This document shows, piece after piece, positions 24,501-33,861 of a stretch of DNA of 64,000 bases. Source of the stretch: Mytilinidion resinicola (Eukaryota > Ascomycota > Dothideomycetes > Mytilinidiales > Mytilinidiaceae); contig NW_022985458.1 in the NCBI RefSeq assembly GCF_010093595.1, forward strand, positions 434,486 to 498,485, written 5' to 3'. Under the pieces are notes generated by a model. The model was not told the origin of the DNA. It ran no database searches and worked only from the letters and a program-made list of their open reading frames with translations. Both the position numbers and the translations under genes were made by a program. The number at the start of each line of letters is the position of its first letter. The first letter of the stretch is position 1.

Positions 24501-24742
24501 TAAGGTCGAGCAAATCCTAGATTCCCGACAGCACGGTTAGCAAAAGAAGTACCTAATTAAGTAGAAAGGATACAGCACCTTTAAGAATATATAGGAACCG
24601 GTTAAAAGTTTAGCAAACTATTAGGAACTCCTGTAGTAGTTTTACCGCCAGAATCCGGAGCAGCCTAAAAAGACAGCGATAGCGCGCTATCTAACTAAGA
24701 AGAATTAAGGGAATCCGAAGGCAAAATGCTACTGCTTTATAA

Positions 24743-25271
24743 TTAGAATGCATGGCAGCAAAAGGGACGGCTGGCAGTATCTAGCACACCCCGAGAAAAA
24801 AAAATGTACGCAGCAGCCCTTAAGGCAGAAGGCAAGCCTTCCTGCTCGACACGCTCTTGTTTTTTCTGCTTAGCCTCTTTCTAATTATCTTCCTTAAGCT
24901 CTTCCAGAGTTTTAAAACTATAACGCATTATCTCCTTACTTTGCTTACGCAATAACTTCTTTTAGGAATCCAAACGCTTAAGCTTTATTATAGCAGCTCT
25001 CTAAGCATCTAAAAGAGAAAATAGGGTTGCACGAGTTTCTAACTCCTCGCGATAAAGTTTGTCCTTATTGCGGGATAACTTTCGCCCTGACTAGTTCAGC
25101 GGAAAAAAGGAAAAAAGCAACGGTAAAGGGCACTAACTTACAGGCAGCCGCCGAGATGCCAGCGATATTACAGTTCGATTGTTGCGCCCGAACGCAGGCT
25201 GCATAATAATCCGAGTTAGGTGTGGAAACCACACACAATAAACCCCGAGACTTGCACCGGGAATAAGGCAT
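24743..25271 (-). pseudogene. Antisense Zn2Cys6-like accessory gene of Gypsy-2
   Basis: Lies on the strand opposite to pol, between the chromodomain and the 3' LTR. ATG at 25,271 starts MPYSRCKSRGLLCVVS. If two tyrosines (TAT) are read as the TGT they would be before a G-to-A change, six cysteines are spaced C-x2-C-x6-C-x9-C-x2-C-x7-C, close to the fungal Zn(II)2Cys6 cluster. A 55-bp intron (25,087-25,141; GTAAGT donor, CTGAAC branch, CAG acceptor) joins to an acidic/basic coiled-coil exon (RNKDKLYREELETRATLF; FKTLEELKED; EAKQKKQERVEQE), ending TAA at 24,743-24,745. The spliced frame is 158 codons with three RIP-type stops. Function unknown; a DNA-binding or chromatin role is inference only. 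Confidence 0.7.
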
Positions 25272-25472
25272 AACTTTTAAACTAGACGCGTTAATATAAT
25301 CCGTAAGCATAAGATAGCTTTCTTATTTTTTAGCTTTTAAGGCGTTGGACATTGTAAAAGAAAAAACAGAGTGGCACGATAACGGCCCAGTAGATAGGGC
25401 ATCGCCAGCTACTTATCCGAGACCCCACCACGGAAATACTTTCGGGCCGAAAGCCTTAGAAGGGGGAGCGAG

Positions 25473-26007
25473 TGTTACAACCCGTAATATAAACCACCCG
25501 AGCGCAGCTGCACTCGCAGAGACAAGTAAGCAGATAAGACTAATTACGCAGAACCCGGTCACGGGACTAAAGGGGTCACGTATAGGGCGCATAGGGATCC
25601 TGGATTCCCCCACGGACTGCTAGTAGATAGGAACGATCTAAGAATAGGATATTACAAGGACAGGGTCACATAATAGCTTGTTAAGCTCGTAGAGGGAAGT
25701 AAGTATAAAGCCGAGCGAGCGCTCGTTGGGCTCGAGGCGCTCGAGGGCTACAAGCCCTAAAAGTAGAACGAGTAAACAGGTTTCTTAGGACGGAGCTTTT
25801 ATATATAAGGACGCTCCTTCGCATAGATAGGAACCTTATATTCAACTTAAGACTTTAATACTACCTATTAGAAGTAATAACCCCGTTTTATACCTGAGAT
25901 TAATCTTACCTTACCTTTTAAAGACTATTGCACCCCAATAACAACTTAACCTATACCCTGCCTTAGTGTATAATACTTAGAAGGTATAGAAGAGACAACC
26001 TGTTATA
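25473..26007 (+). repeat. Gypsy-2 3' LTR
   Basis: Starts TGTTACAACCCGTAATAT after a purine tract and ends ACAACCTGTTATA. Same length as the 5' LTR; the differences are nearly all transitions. Confidence 0.92.
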
Positions 26008-26189
26008 AAATCCCTGCGCCGTCCAGCGCTAACTAGGCTTAGCTTGCTGCAGAACTGCCTAAGCTTAAGGTAACTAAAATATTATCTCCTAACTTATTAT
26101 TGCTACCTAAGTCCCGCAGCTATTTATGCTCCTAAATATCGCGATTCTTAATTTGTCTCCCTTCGAATAAGGCCTATATAAAGATGTCT

Positions 26190-27451
26190 TATATTGCTAT
26201 TTAAGAGACTTTTTCTAACATGTTGGCCTAAGTAACACTTATATCTATGCAAAGATATGGCAATAGTATTACTAGCGGATAAGAGACTCTACTAGAATAT
26301 ATAAAAATGCCAGTGTCTTTAAAAGATCTTCCACTCTTTAATCGCTAATTCCAATAGCTATAACTTAAATTGTGTTGATAAGCCGCATGCGACTGTGCTT
26401 TAATTGCAGCATTGTGAACTTGTGTAACCCCGAAAGGCGGCCACGGGCTAAGTAGTAGATTTGGGTAACTTTCTGCATCTATCTTAGTAAGATAAAGAAA
26501 ATATAGTTTATCTTTACGGCGTATTATCTATTAACCCTTATTATTTAGTATAATATAGGTTTTATTGTAAAGGTTTGGCGAGTCTATAAATAACTATAGA
26601 GACTGCGTCTAGACCGCTGCTTTAGGAGAAGTTAGTGGTAGATTGTTAAGAAGTCTAATAATCTTTGGCAATAGTCCGGTAATTGCTGAACCCAGCTATA
26701 AAGGCCCTAGGTTTGGCCTGCAAATTGCTATTATTTTAACGACAATTTCCTATTAATTACATTTATTAATTGAAGGGATAATTTCGTTGGTAACCGGGTG
26801 CAGCCACTCGCTAGCGATGTTACACTCTACGTTAGGTTCCTAAAATATGCCGCATAAAGCAGAAGATATTATATAAGGTATACAACTTAAAGCTATATAG
26901 TATAGCAGATGCTCCTTATAAAGAAGTGGTCTAGAGTCCTTTAATACTAGTGCACGACTAGAAAGTGGCGGCAGAAACGGACGAGGTAGCTTAACAGCGG
27001 CTCCGAATCTATTCTGCTTAGGAAGAGTTAAAGCTGCGGCAAAGGCGGCAAGAAATTAATCCTTAAGCTAATATTGTATGGAAAAGTTATAGAAATACTA
27101 AAAAGCTTTGCTTAAAGATAGAGGTAACGATGGCAAACGCGTTAATAGAGGTGCCGGCAAGGATCTATAAACCCTAAGAGTAAGGCTTTAGTTAAGGTGT
27201 ATTAACTACGGAGGATAATATAAGCTATTAGAGCGTTTTATATTTGCTCTCCATCTACAACCCGTCGCGAGGACTGCTGCCTACCAGCGTACTTCTGCAT
27301 TATTAACTCCTCCAATCGAGATAATAAAGGTGCCGTTTTCGGACGAAATCGGATCGCAATTTTCCGCTGTTAGGGCTATCTTATCTGTATACAACGATTC
27401 CCCTTCTAGTAATATCCCTTGCAATTCAACTAGTTGAGCGGACAAAATATA
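26190..27451 (-). pseudogene. Conserved fungal protein of unknown function, RIP-degraded
   Basis: A leftward frame immediately right of Gypsy-2. The N-terminal block (27,451-27,220) reads AQLVELQGILLEGESLYTDK, ENCDPISSENGTFIIS and GGVNNAEVRW, and is almost free of stops. After a short unreadable stretch it resumes at about 27,050: NRFGAAVKLPRPFLPPLSSR, VLKDSRPLLYKEHLLYYIAL, PYIISSALCGIF, NVECNIASEWLHPVTNEII, LWLGSAITGLLPKIIRLLN, and near 26,430 NLLLSPWPPFGVTQVHNAA. The arrangement resembles a large fungal family without assigned function, possibly membrane-associated because of the hydrophobic SCIPYIISSALCGIF stretch. Stops are mainly TAG for TGG/CAG. Ends are approximate. Confidence 0.65.
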
Positions 27452-28379
27452 TACCTATTCTAAAACCAGCACAGTAAGGTAATTGGTATAATTAAAGTCT
27501 CTATTAAGTTCAGACCTAAGCCCTTTCTAGTTACGCACAAAAGACTCTATAAAAAGACAGTATGCTGGATATAAGGTGCTAATTAAGATTTTTTAAGCCG
27601 GTGAAGTTTTTACTGTTAACTTAAGATTACAGGTATTCGGAGTATTAATAGCCTATTGTAATCCTCCTTCCAGAAATAAATATCCATTCTTCTTAATCTT
27701 AAGGACGTCTGGGTGGTTAGGTATTGCCGGAGTTTAATGCAGAAGATTGTGGATGCCGTTGCACGAGGAGGGAAATAGGGCTAGGGAGCGGGCCGTGTTG
27801 TAGAGAGAGCCCTATACACTTCGGCTCGCTGCCAAAACTTATGTGGAGTATTGCGCAGTTGCACAAATAGGATTATCTCTTTTGGTGTGTTGGTTTTGGG
27901 CAATTATCTGTGTCTGCTATTAGCTATTACAAAATTATTAGCGACAACCAATTAATATTATTAGTACGCGGGCGGTAGGATGCAGGCGATTTGGGTAGAT
28001 TAGGGAGAAAGTTGGTTAGTTAAGGGAAAGCTTACAGCGTTGGTACGGGGGACTATTTTCCCCACGATATTATAAGGTATATTCGTGTGGGAAAGGGTGC
28101 CAGTGCAATAGAGTAGGACTGATAAGGAATTGTGGTGCTAAAGGAGTCGTTCGCGGCTTTAGAATAGAGGGCGGGTTTAGGGGTATAAAGAGTTCTAAGC
28201 TAGAAACGGTTATAGCACTACGCACTGCCTTGTTTTGCTTGGTAGCAGTTAGATATATAGGCGGAGTTTGGAGTTAGAGTCTGGAGTAGGGTAGTTAAGG
28301 GCTGGGGCCGGCGATATCGGGTTAAAACTGGGCGCCCGGCAAATTCCGCCGCGCTGGCCTTTGTTGCAACTTAATACCT
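27452..28379. other. Decayed spacer
   Basis: Mostly RIP-altered sequence. 27,750-28,350 is richer in G (GGGAAAG, GGGCGGG words) but no reading frame longer than about 40 codons is convincing. Possibly the 5' part and promoter of the unknown gene to the left. Confidence 0.35.
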
Positions 28380-28590
28380 TATGTAGCCTGCGACACCACC
28401 ACACAAATATTGCCTCTCGTGCGGTTAGATCTTTTTCGCATTGTCTTTCCGCCTTCCCAACGCCATAAGTCCTGCCGACGTAACTACGTAACTTACCTCC
28501 TACCTGCAGACTAACTCCTTAAGCCGCACAGAATAATACCCTTATCCCTTCTCCGTCCCGTTAATCGCGCTTCGAAGCGCAAATGCTCCG
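28380..28590 (+). repeat. Dispersed repeat, copy B
   Basis: Diverged, RIP-altered counterpart of 12,100-12,440. It shares AGATCTTTTTCGCA, CATAAGTCCTGCCGACGTAA, AAGCCGCACAGAATAATACC and CGCGCTTCGAAGCGCAAATG, and lacks the GC-rich middle of copy A. Confidence 0.55.
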
Positions 28591-29117
28591 CCCACAATTA
28601 TTACCCAGCCCGGGTCCGAGTCCGTTAACAGTACCACACCGCCTGTTACAATTGAGACCTTCGAGACCTTAAGCTATCGTAAGCTCTCGAGGACAGCGGC
28701 AGGCCTGTCTGCCTGCAGCCAGCCACAAGGAACTTCTGCCGCGGCTCGGTAACCTAGACTCGTCTATAAGCCGAGATGGGCAAATACAGACGGCTTTCTC
28801 AAGACAGCTCGAACGCTAGCGGTCGGAGCAACGCGCGAGCGCCATAGAGACTAAGGAGCAGCAGTACTATTAAGCCTGGAGGAGGCTGCTTAAAACTGTA
28901 AAGCCTTCGCTAAAAGGGGGAATAGATATAAGTGTGAAAGACAGCCTTTACTCCTTAATAACTTTAGGGCCCTCGAGGACTCGCGCTTAGAAACGGCCTT
29001 AGAACACGGAGACTGCCGCTGTGGCAAAGGAGCTAGCCATAGCCCGGGCAACTCTACGTTCGCGACTATCCCTATTAAGTTAACAAGAACGACAATAAGC
29101 ATCCCAACTATAGTAGT
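28591..29117. other. Spacer, nothing recognised
   Basis: GC-moderate DNA. A 70-codon minus-strand open frame (28,890-29,102) has no recognisable motif and a Leu-rich start without context, so it is not called. Confidence 0.35.
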
Positions 29118-29216
29118 AAGGGGGCGAAGACTAGTCTAGCTTAGTCTAGCTTCGCCATCGCAGCCACCGCTGAGAACTTTAAATCTTTTAAAGTTCTTAG
29201 CGGTGGCGGTCCCCCT
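29118..29216. repeat. Long inverted repeat (hairpin)
   Basis: The 21-bp arms GCCACCGCTGAGAACTTTAAA (29,163-29,183) and its reverse complement (29,187-29,207) differ at one base and are separated by TCT. Weaker outer pairing (AGGGGG at about 29,119 with CCCCCT at about 29,210) extends it to nearly 100 bp. There is no ORF. It could be a MITE or a fold-back remnant. Confidence 0.75.
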
Positions 29217-29342
29217 AAAAAGTGCTACATAAAAGTATTGCAGCCAGCACGTGATACTCTTTAGTCCTGGACTATTTCCATAACAATCGATGCAGCGCGG
29301 CTGTTGGCCCCCACACTAAGGATTTAAATTCGCCAGCGGAAT

Positions 29343-29366
29343 GCTAAAAATTATATAATTTTTAGC
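29343..29366. repeat. Perfect 24-bp palindrome
   Basis: GCTAAAAATTAT followed by its exact reverse complement, 136 bp right of the larger hairpin. The loop is zero-length. Possibly an end of the same small element. Confidence 0.8.
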
Positions 29367-29590
29367 GTTAAATCTTGAAAGTCACGGGATTACTGTTTTC
29401 GCTCCTGTAATATCCCTTACCCCAGCCCGGAAATCACGCCCAAACGGAACGCCACAATTCTTCGCCTATTAAAAACGAAGGACGGTGTGAGCCGCGCCTT
29501 AAACAGAAATCTATAAGGTTCCGTCTAGGCATGAATTCCGGGCTTAGGTGAGGAGGGACGTTACATCGCCCCTCGTTCAGTAACTTCCGT

Positions 29591-29750
29591 CGTGCGATCC
29601 CCCCTTATACGATCCCCCTCTTATACAATCCCCCCCTTATGCGACCCCCTCCCTTGTGCGATCCCCCCCTTATGCGACTCCCTCCCTTGTGCGATCCCCC
29701 CCGTATCCGATCCCCTCCCTCGTGCGATCCCCTCTCTTATGCGATCCCCT
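29591..29750 (+). repeat. Minisatellite, (TTATGCGATCCCCCC)-like units
   Basis: About ten degenerate units of 15-18 bp built around GCGATCCCC and CCTTATGCGA/CCCTTGTGCGA. Almost pure C/T-rich on this strand, and RIP has not erased it. Confidence 0.85.
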
Positions 29751-29953
29751 AAAACCAACGCCTTTAAGCCTAAACCAGTAGTTAGCGAGGTTATTTATAT
29801 GCCCCTCTACCCTCGCTCTCCCCCACCTACTTACTTGGTCTTCGGCATTATTTATTCGTCCCCTGCGCTCGCTCTGCGATTAGTGTTTAATTATTTCCAA
29901 CAGCCTTGCTACTACCATCTGCTAACTTACAACTAGCGCTCTTGCTGCCCGCC

Positions 29954-30235
29954 ATGGCGAACCGCATGCCGCTTCCTTACCCAGCCGACACCGCGAACCC
30001 GCTCCGCCACGTCTTGGAGCTGCCTACGCCTCGGACTCCAGCCGGTGCTGCTGCCAGACACAACCAGCTCGCGGGTATAGCCGTAAAGTGGGATTACTTT
30101 ATAAAACCGCACAAGGACTTTTTCTTAACGCACGTTGACCGAGTTGTACAGAACCTTTACAACGGCGGCCGCAGCGATATCCACGTAGTAGACATGGGGA
30201 CATTTAGTGCGGAGGTTGTCGTGCGCATTAAATAA
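29954..30235 (+). CDS. Hypothetical 93-aa protein
   Basis: ATG at 29,954 sits in a strong Kozak-like context (GCCATGG) and the frame stays open to TAA at 30,233-30,235. The protein begins MANRMPLPYPADTANPLRH, with a middle NQLAGIAVKWDYFIKPHKD and an end DIHVVDMGTFSAEVVVRIK. No signal peptide or membrane segment is seen. The last codon could be a RIP-changed CAA, since the frame would continue about 20 codons to TGA (VALVTALRLVSTLLGTF). A CT-rich tract and the minisatellite lie upstream. No family recognised. The open frame amid decayed DNA suggests a real or recently lost gene. Confidence 0.5.
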   Translation: MANRMPLPYPADTANPLRHVLELPTPRTPAGAAARHNQLAGIAVKWDYFIKPHKDFFLTHVDRVVQNLYNGGRSDIHVVDMGTFSAEVVVRIK

Positions 30236-30844
30236 GTGGCACTGGTCACGGCACTACGGTTGGTATCGACGTTGCTAGGGACGTTTTGAAAACCAATGGG
30301 CGTGTCCCCGTGAGATAGAACGGGTTTAAGATAAATAAGAATCTGCCAACAAAACTGCGCATATACACTAGTCGGCCGCCAGCCTAGAGCGTACAGGGGG
30401 CGGGCGATTAGGAAGAGGCGAGGAGGAGTGTTACTTACAATAGTGCCGCGCGGCTGAGCCCTTGAGTCCAAGGAACGGCAGGACAGGATGGAAGAGACTG
30501 CCAGCGAGCAAGAGGAAGCTTGTGGGTAGAGTTGGTGTAAGGCTGGCGCAAGGGGGTGAGATGTAGAGGCGTCTGTCGAGCGTGGGGAGGATAGAGGGAG
30601 TTGTAATCGGAAAGTTAAGTATATAAGAGTAAGTTTAACTCGGTGCAGAAGGACTTTTTTATTTACCTCTAGAATCTGCTCTAAACTAAGGTGTTGTAAT
30701 AGAGGAGCAAAGAAGCTTAAGAGAGAGAGAGAGAGAGCGTATTTTTAATAGCGAGCCAGGGTGAGCTCTATAACGCTGGCGCATCGGAATCGCCAGCGTA
30801 TAGTAAGCGCCAGCGCCCAGGGAGCCAGAATAAGCAGCGCAGAT
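30236..30844. other. Spacer between the 93-aa ORF and the captain 3' end
   Basis: Contains a (GA)n microsatellite at 30,721-30,737 and no recognisable gene. The open minus-strand frame at 30,157-30,471 is antisense to the 93-aa ORF and is not supported. Confidence 0.4.
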
Positions 30845-33428
30845 TTATAAGACAGTACTGTAAATATTAAGAGCATATTATTACCAGTGCATCTTGTTGT
30901 CCAGGTTAACCTGGCAAAGATTGCATTTAACAGATTCTCCTTTCCTAGCATTTGCTAGGTGCTTTTTCTTAAAATGCTTGCACTCAGGTTGCAAATTAAC
31001 GTGAACTCTGTCTTATTTCGGGGGCCCGAAGGCCAAACTATATACTACGTAGGAAGTAACTATACGCGTAGGCAGAAGCACTAATTAGAGATAGCAGTAG
31101 GCACGGTAGGCACGGTAGGCCACTATACCCTAACCCCTCTCTATAGAAGTTATAACTGGCTAGGTATATAGGCAGCTACTATGCCAGCAACTCTAAGTCT
31201 TGCTAAGATCGCCTGGGGTATAAAACGAGTATATGCGCAGTTCTGTCGGCAGATTTTCGTTACCCAGGCAAACGAAACATATCCTCGGCCTCGTTTCCTT
31301 GTACACAGATACCTTAGCTGCTTCCAGCGTTTGTGCAGATAGGTCCAGCTAGGTATTATCTTTGCTCTTGCCTGGTGGCGTAATACCACCGCTCAATTAT
31401 TAGAGTTAAATAGGGTGCATTCCGCCCTCCTTAACCCTACAATATTCTGTAACAGCTTAGATAGCTCTATTACGCCGGCATATCTCTGCTTCCAGAGTGA
31501 CTCCTGGCGGGGCCATAATAGCGTCAATTAGCTTTTTCTATGCCGGGAGCATAGCATACCAAGGCTGTCCTGTAACCATCTCGGTTTTAACTTTAATACC
31601 GTTAAGCTGGTGCTTAATATCACGCACAGGTTGCTCGTATTTGTAGCGTTCCTTAACCTTCTTAAGAAGCGCATCTCGTAGGAACTGCCTTTTCCGGATG
31701 ATTTTGCGATTGTGCTCTTTATACTTTGGATGTCTTATGGTATTTAGGAGGGTATATTTAAGTCTCTCTTATTCTTAAAGTAGGAAACGTACTTTAGGAT
31801 AATTATTTACTAATGCAGATTGTTCTAGAGTAAGCCGTTTAGGCCGTTAAGGATTAATCGAGCGACTTATAGTACAAGATGCTCGCATTAGTGCGTTTTA
31901 GAGCTGGATGCCTTATACAACAGCTTGTGTATCTACTGTAATGCGTCGCAAGAGATAGTGTTTTAAGAACGTCCGGCTATCGCGGTGCGTTATTATAAGG
32001 TTTTGCATAGCCTCGCTGACATTACCTATGCATTGCATTAATTCTACGTCTTAATTAGGACAGGTTAGGCTGAACTTACTATTTTTATTAAAGGCCTTCC
32101 CTTTATTATATCTTAACAAATAGGGACGGGTGATTTAGGCAAACCCCGTGATTTCCCCTAGTAATTTAATCTAGGGCCGCAACGTGGAGTACTAAAAAGG
32201 CTGGTCGGGAGAAATAGCCTAGCTGTTTAAGGTTCTTACAGGTTGCCGAAGTACTGGAATATTATCTAAATCCCTACAAAGGCGTAATGGTAGCTTATTG
32301 CGCTCTGGTGGAATATAAAGCCTGCTTAATTCCTCTTTAGATATTAGATTGTATGCTGCAAACGCCTTATCGCGGAAGAGCACCCTAAGAAGGGAGACGT
32401 GTGGACTAAAGATAAGGGACTTATTGTAGATAATTTCAGGGATTAGAAAGGTGTTCCTTGCCAATATTAGCATTCTCTTAGAAATATATAGATGTTAGCT
32501 AGAAGACTTGTAGACTTATATATTCTTTATCCTAAGGAACTTCTTAGTAAATTTAAAGGTGAACTCTAGCAACACCCGATAAGGCCCCCCCTCTGGATCC
32601 CGGAGTAGGGTAACCTGTATATGTCGATAGCGGAGTTTAAGAATAGCTTGTGGCCGATTCGCCGTAAAACTACTAAAGTGTAAGTAGATCTGGGCTTGTA
32701 TCCTACACTGTCCGTAAGGATATCTCTTTTCAGTTGTTATAAGGTTTGTTTGCAGCACTTTAGTCTGATCCTTTATATATATGCAGGCCTTATCTCGCCC
32801 TATCTTCTTTAGCTTGTACTTCTTCACTAGTTTTCTCAGCACCTTATGCATGCTCCGGTTTATTTTGCTATTAATCTTGTTACTAGTCGCTCTTTTATAT
32901 ACCAGGCGCAATACCTTCCAGTACGTCCTAAAGGAGCTAGCGAACTTAGTACCTAGAAGTTTCCTCCCTCTCTTCCCTCGGCGCTAACTAAGTAGCTAGT
33001 TAAAAAAGGTATACAGTGTGCGGACGGACACGGTTGAATAGGCATGTAGGTTCTCTTCCCTAAGGTATATCCAGCATCTATACTATATTAGCGTTGCATA
33101 TCTTAAGTCTAGCGCAGGTTAAAAGGGGAGAATGGAGACTAATAACCTACTAATTCCAACGATCTTCTATGCGATCTAGTAGGCTAGTAGTGCTATCCTT
33201 GTAGTCCTGTTCTATATGCTCTTAATTGTTAAATGTTTCTATCTGTTAAAGGAAGTGCTTAGGCGGAAGGTTCTTATTATTAGAGAAGAGCCATGCTTCG
33301 TTATCTGTACTATCGCTGTCCTCGTCCACATCCGTCAGATCCGTATCCGACCCCACACCGTCGTCTACACTGGACTCCGTATACTCGCTCTCCTCAGAGG
33401 AATCGTCGACTGGTGGACGATGGCGCAT
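30845..33428 (-). pseudogene. Starship captain: DUF3435 tyrosine recombinase with C-terminal C2H2 finger, RIP-degraded
   Basis: Starts ATG 33,428 with an acidic leader (DDSSEESEYTESSVDDGVG, then NKNLPPKHFL). The recombinase core follows: TTEKRYPYGQCRIQ, TANRPQAILKLRYRH (first catalytic Arg region, about 32,620-32,665), LRDPEGGPYRVLLEFTF, IPEIIYNKSLIFSPHVSLL (about 32,400), PYLLRYNKGKAFN (about 32,085), NVSEAMQNL, and TFLKHYLLRR (likely Tyr nucleophile region, about 31,960). A 54-bp intron (32,026-32,079; GTAAGT...CATAG) separates AFNKN from NVSEA. Then come KRLTLEQSALVNN, a C-terminal RPRICFVCLGNENLP, and a C2H2 finger KHFKKKHLA...CNLCQVNLDNKMHW near 30,880-30,980. That finger is split from GDLSK by a 217-bp insert. 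DUF3435 recombinases mobilise Starships and sit at their 5' edge. Stops are of RIP type, so this one is dead. Confidence 0.88.
30982..31198 (-). mobile_element. 217-bp MITE-like insertion in the captain
   Basis: Flanked by the 5-bp direct repeat CTTGC (30,977-30,981 and 31,199-31,203). Ends are inverted: ACTCAG.GTTGC on the left and ACTTAGAGTTGC (reverse complement of the right end). Excising it with one CTTGC restores the captain frame (GATCTTAGCAAG|CATTTTAAG, Asp-Leu-Ser-Lys-His-Phe-Lys). It contains a duplicated GGCACGGTA word and has no coding capacity. Confidence 0.8.
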
Positions 33429-33861
33429 GTCGGTGCGTGGAGGTTGACGAAGGGAGAGGTTGCTAGAGAAGGCTTAGTGAACGGCGTGGTAGATAGTAGG
33501 TACGCAGCTAGTCGAGCGGAGGAAAGTAAAGAGAAGGGGGGGGCTCTGGTGCGCGGATCTATAGCTGACGGAGGAGCAGAAGGGTTTAAGTACGCCGCTG
33601 GCAGGGCGGCCTCGGTTTGGGACATGATGCGGGCGTTAAGAATAGACTGAGGTTGAGGCGGCGTGTCTCAGGACAGAAAACGGGCTCCAGGGTCCCTTCC
33701 ACTGTTGGCGCCTACGCTAGCTAATAGAGGAAACCCGAAGGGCGCGTGCGCTCAAGCCAGTGCCGGCGCAGCTAGGGGGGTTTTGCGGCAAGTCAGCCTC
33801 ACGAAACGGCGTTACAGCCCGCCAAAATCGGCGGCTAAAAGGCCGTCGGATTCTTTAAGGT
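33429..33861 (-). promoter_or_regulatory. Captain upstream region and candidate Starship 5' edge
   Basis: GC-rich, unmutated DNA between the captain start and the gypsy RT fragment. In the captain frame the first stop upstream of the ATG is about 70 bases away, so the start is fixed. Near the outer end lies a short palindrome, CCGCC-AAAATC-GGCGG (about 33,820-33,836). At about 33,860 the texture flips abruptly to RIP-altered gypsy sequence in the middle of the RT domain. Overlapping open frames on both strands here reflect GC content and are not called. The promoter role is inference from position. Confidence 0.45.

Larger units (their letters stand above)
19380..24640 (+). pseudogene. Gypsy-2 pol (protease, RT, RNase H, integrase, chromodomain), interrupted by pogo A
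   Basis: The aspartic protease active site reads DSSA at 19,429-19,440 (DSGA with GGC to AGC). The later protease motif, ILGIL then LKQ, ends just before the pogo insertion at 19,683. After 21,523 pol resumes. The RT box YLDNILIY is at 22,309-22,332 (second Asp lost). RNase H is near 22,740-22,920 with YNKKLLAIVE. Integrase runs from about 23,400 to 24,200: ARIFYFPRLWK, then DFIVKLL, then FHP.TDGQIERLN. The C-terminus has KIHPVFYISLLEPALP near 24,405 and a chromodomain (KVEQILDSRQH, KKYLIK, KGYSTFKNI) at 24,500-24,610. Numerous TAG/TAA stops make it inactive. Confidence 0.88.
16438..26007 (+). mobile_element. Gypsy-2: complete Ty3/gypsy chromovirus with nested pogo element
   Basis: Two 535-bp LTRs (16,438-16,972 and 25,473-26,007) enclose gag, protease, RT, RNase H, integrase and a chromodomain. 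The flanks are AGATC (16,433-16,437) and AAATC (26,008-26,012), a 5-bp target duplication differing by one RIP-type G-to-A. A purine tract, AGAAGGGGGAGCGAG, precedes the 3' LTR. Without the 1840-bp pogo insert the element is about 7.7 kb. All plus-strand genes are broken by RIP. An antisense accessory gene lies between the chromodomain and the 3' LTR. Confidence 0.93.

Noticed and set aside
25345..25623. 92-codon plus-strand open frame and its antisense partner
   Set aside because: Both cross the junction of the internal Gypsy-2 region and the 3' LTR and have no counterpart in the 5' LTR context.
33800..33830. A TTAC-type Starship target motif near the captain edge
   Set aside because: GTTACAGCCC occurs, but the downstream spacing does not fit the target consensus I recall and no second copy is visible at another edge.
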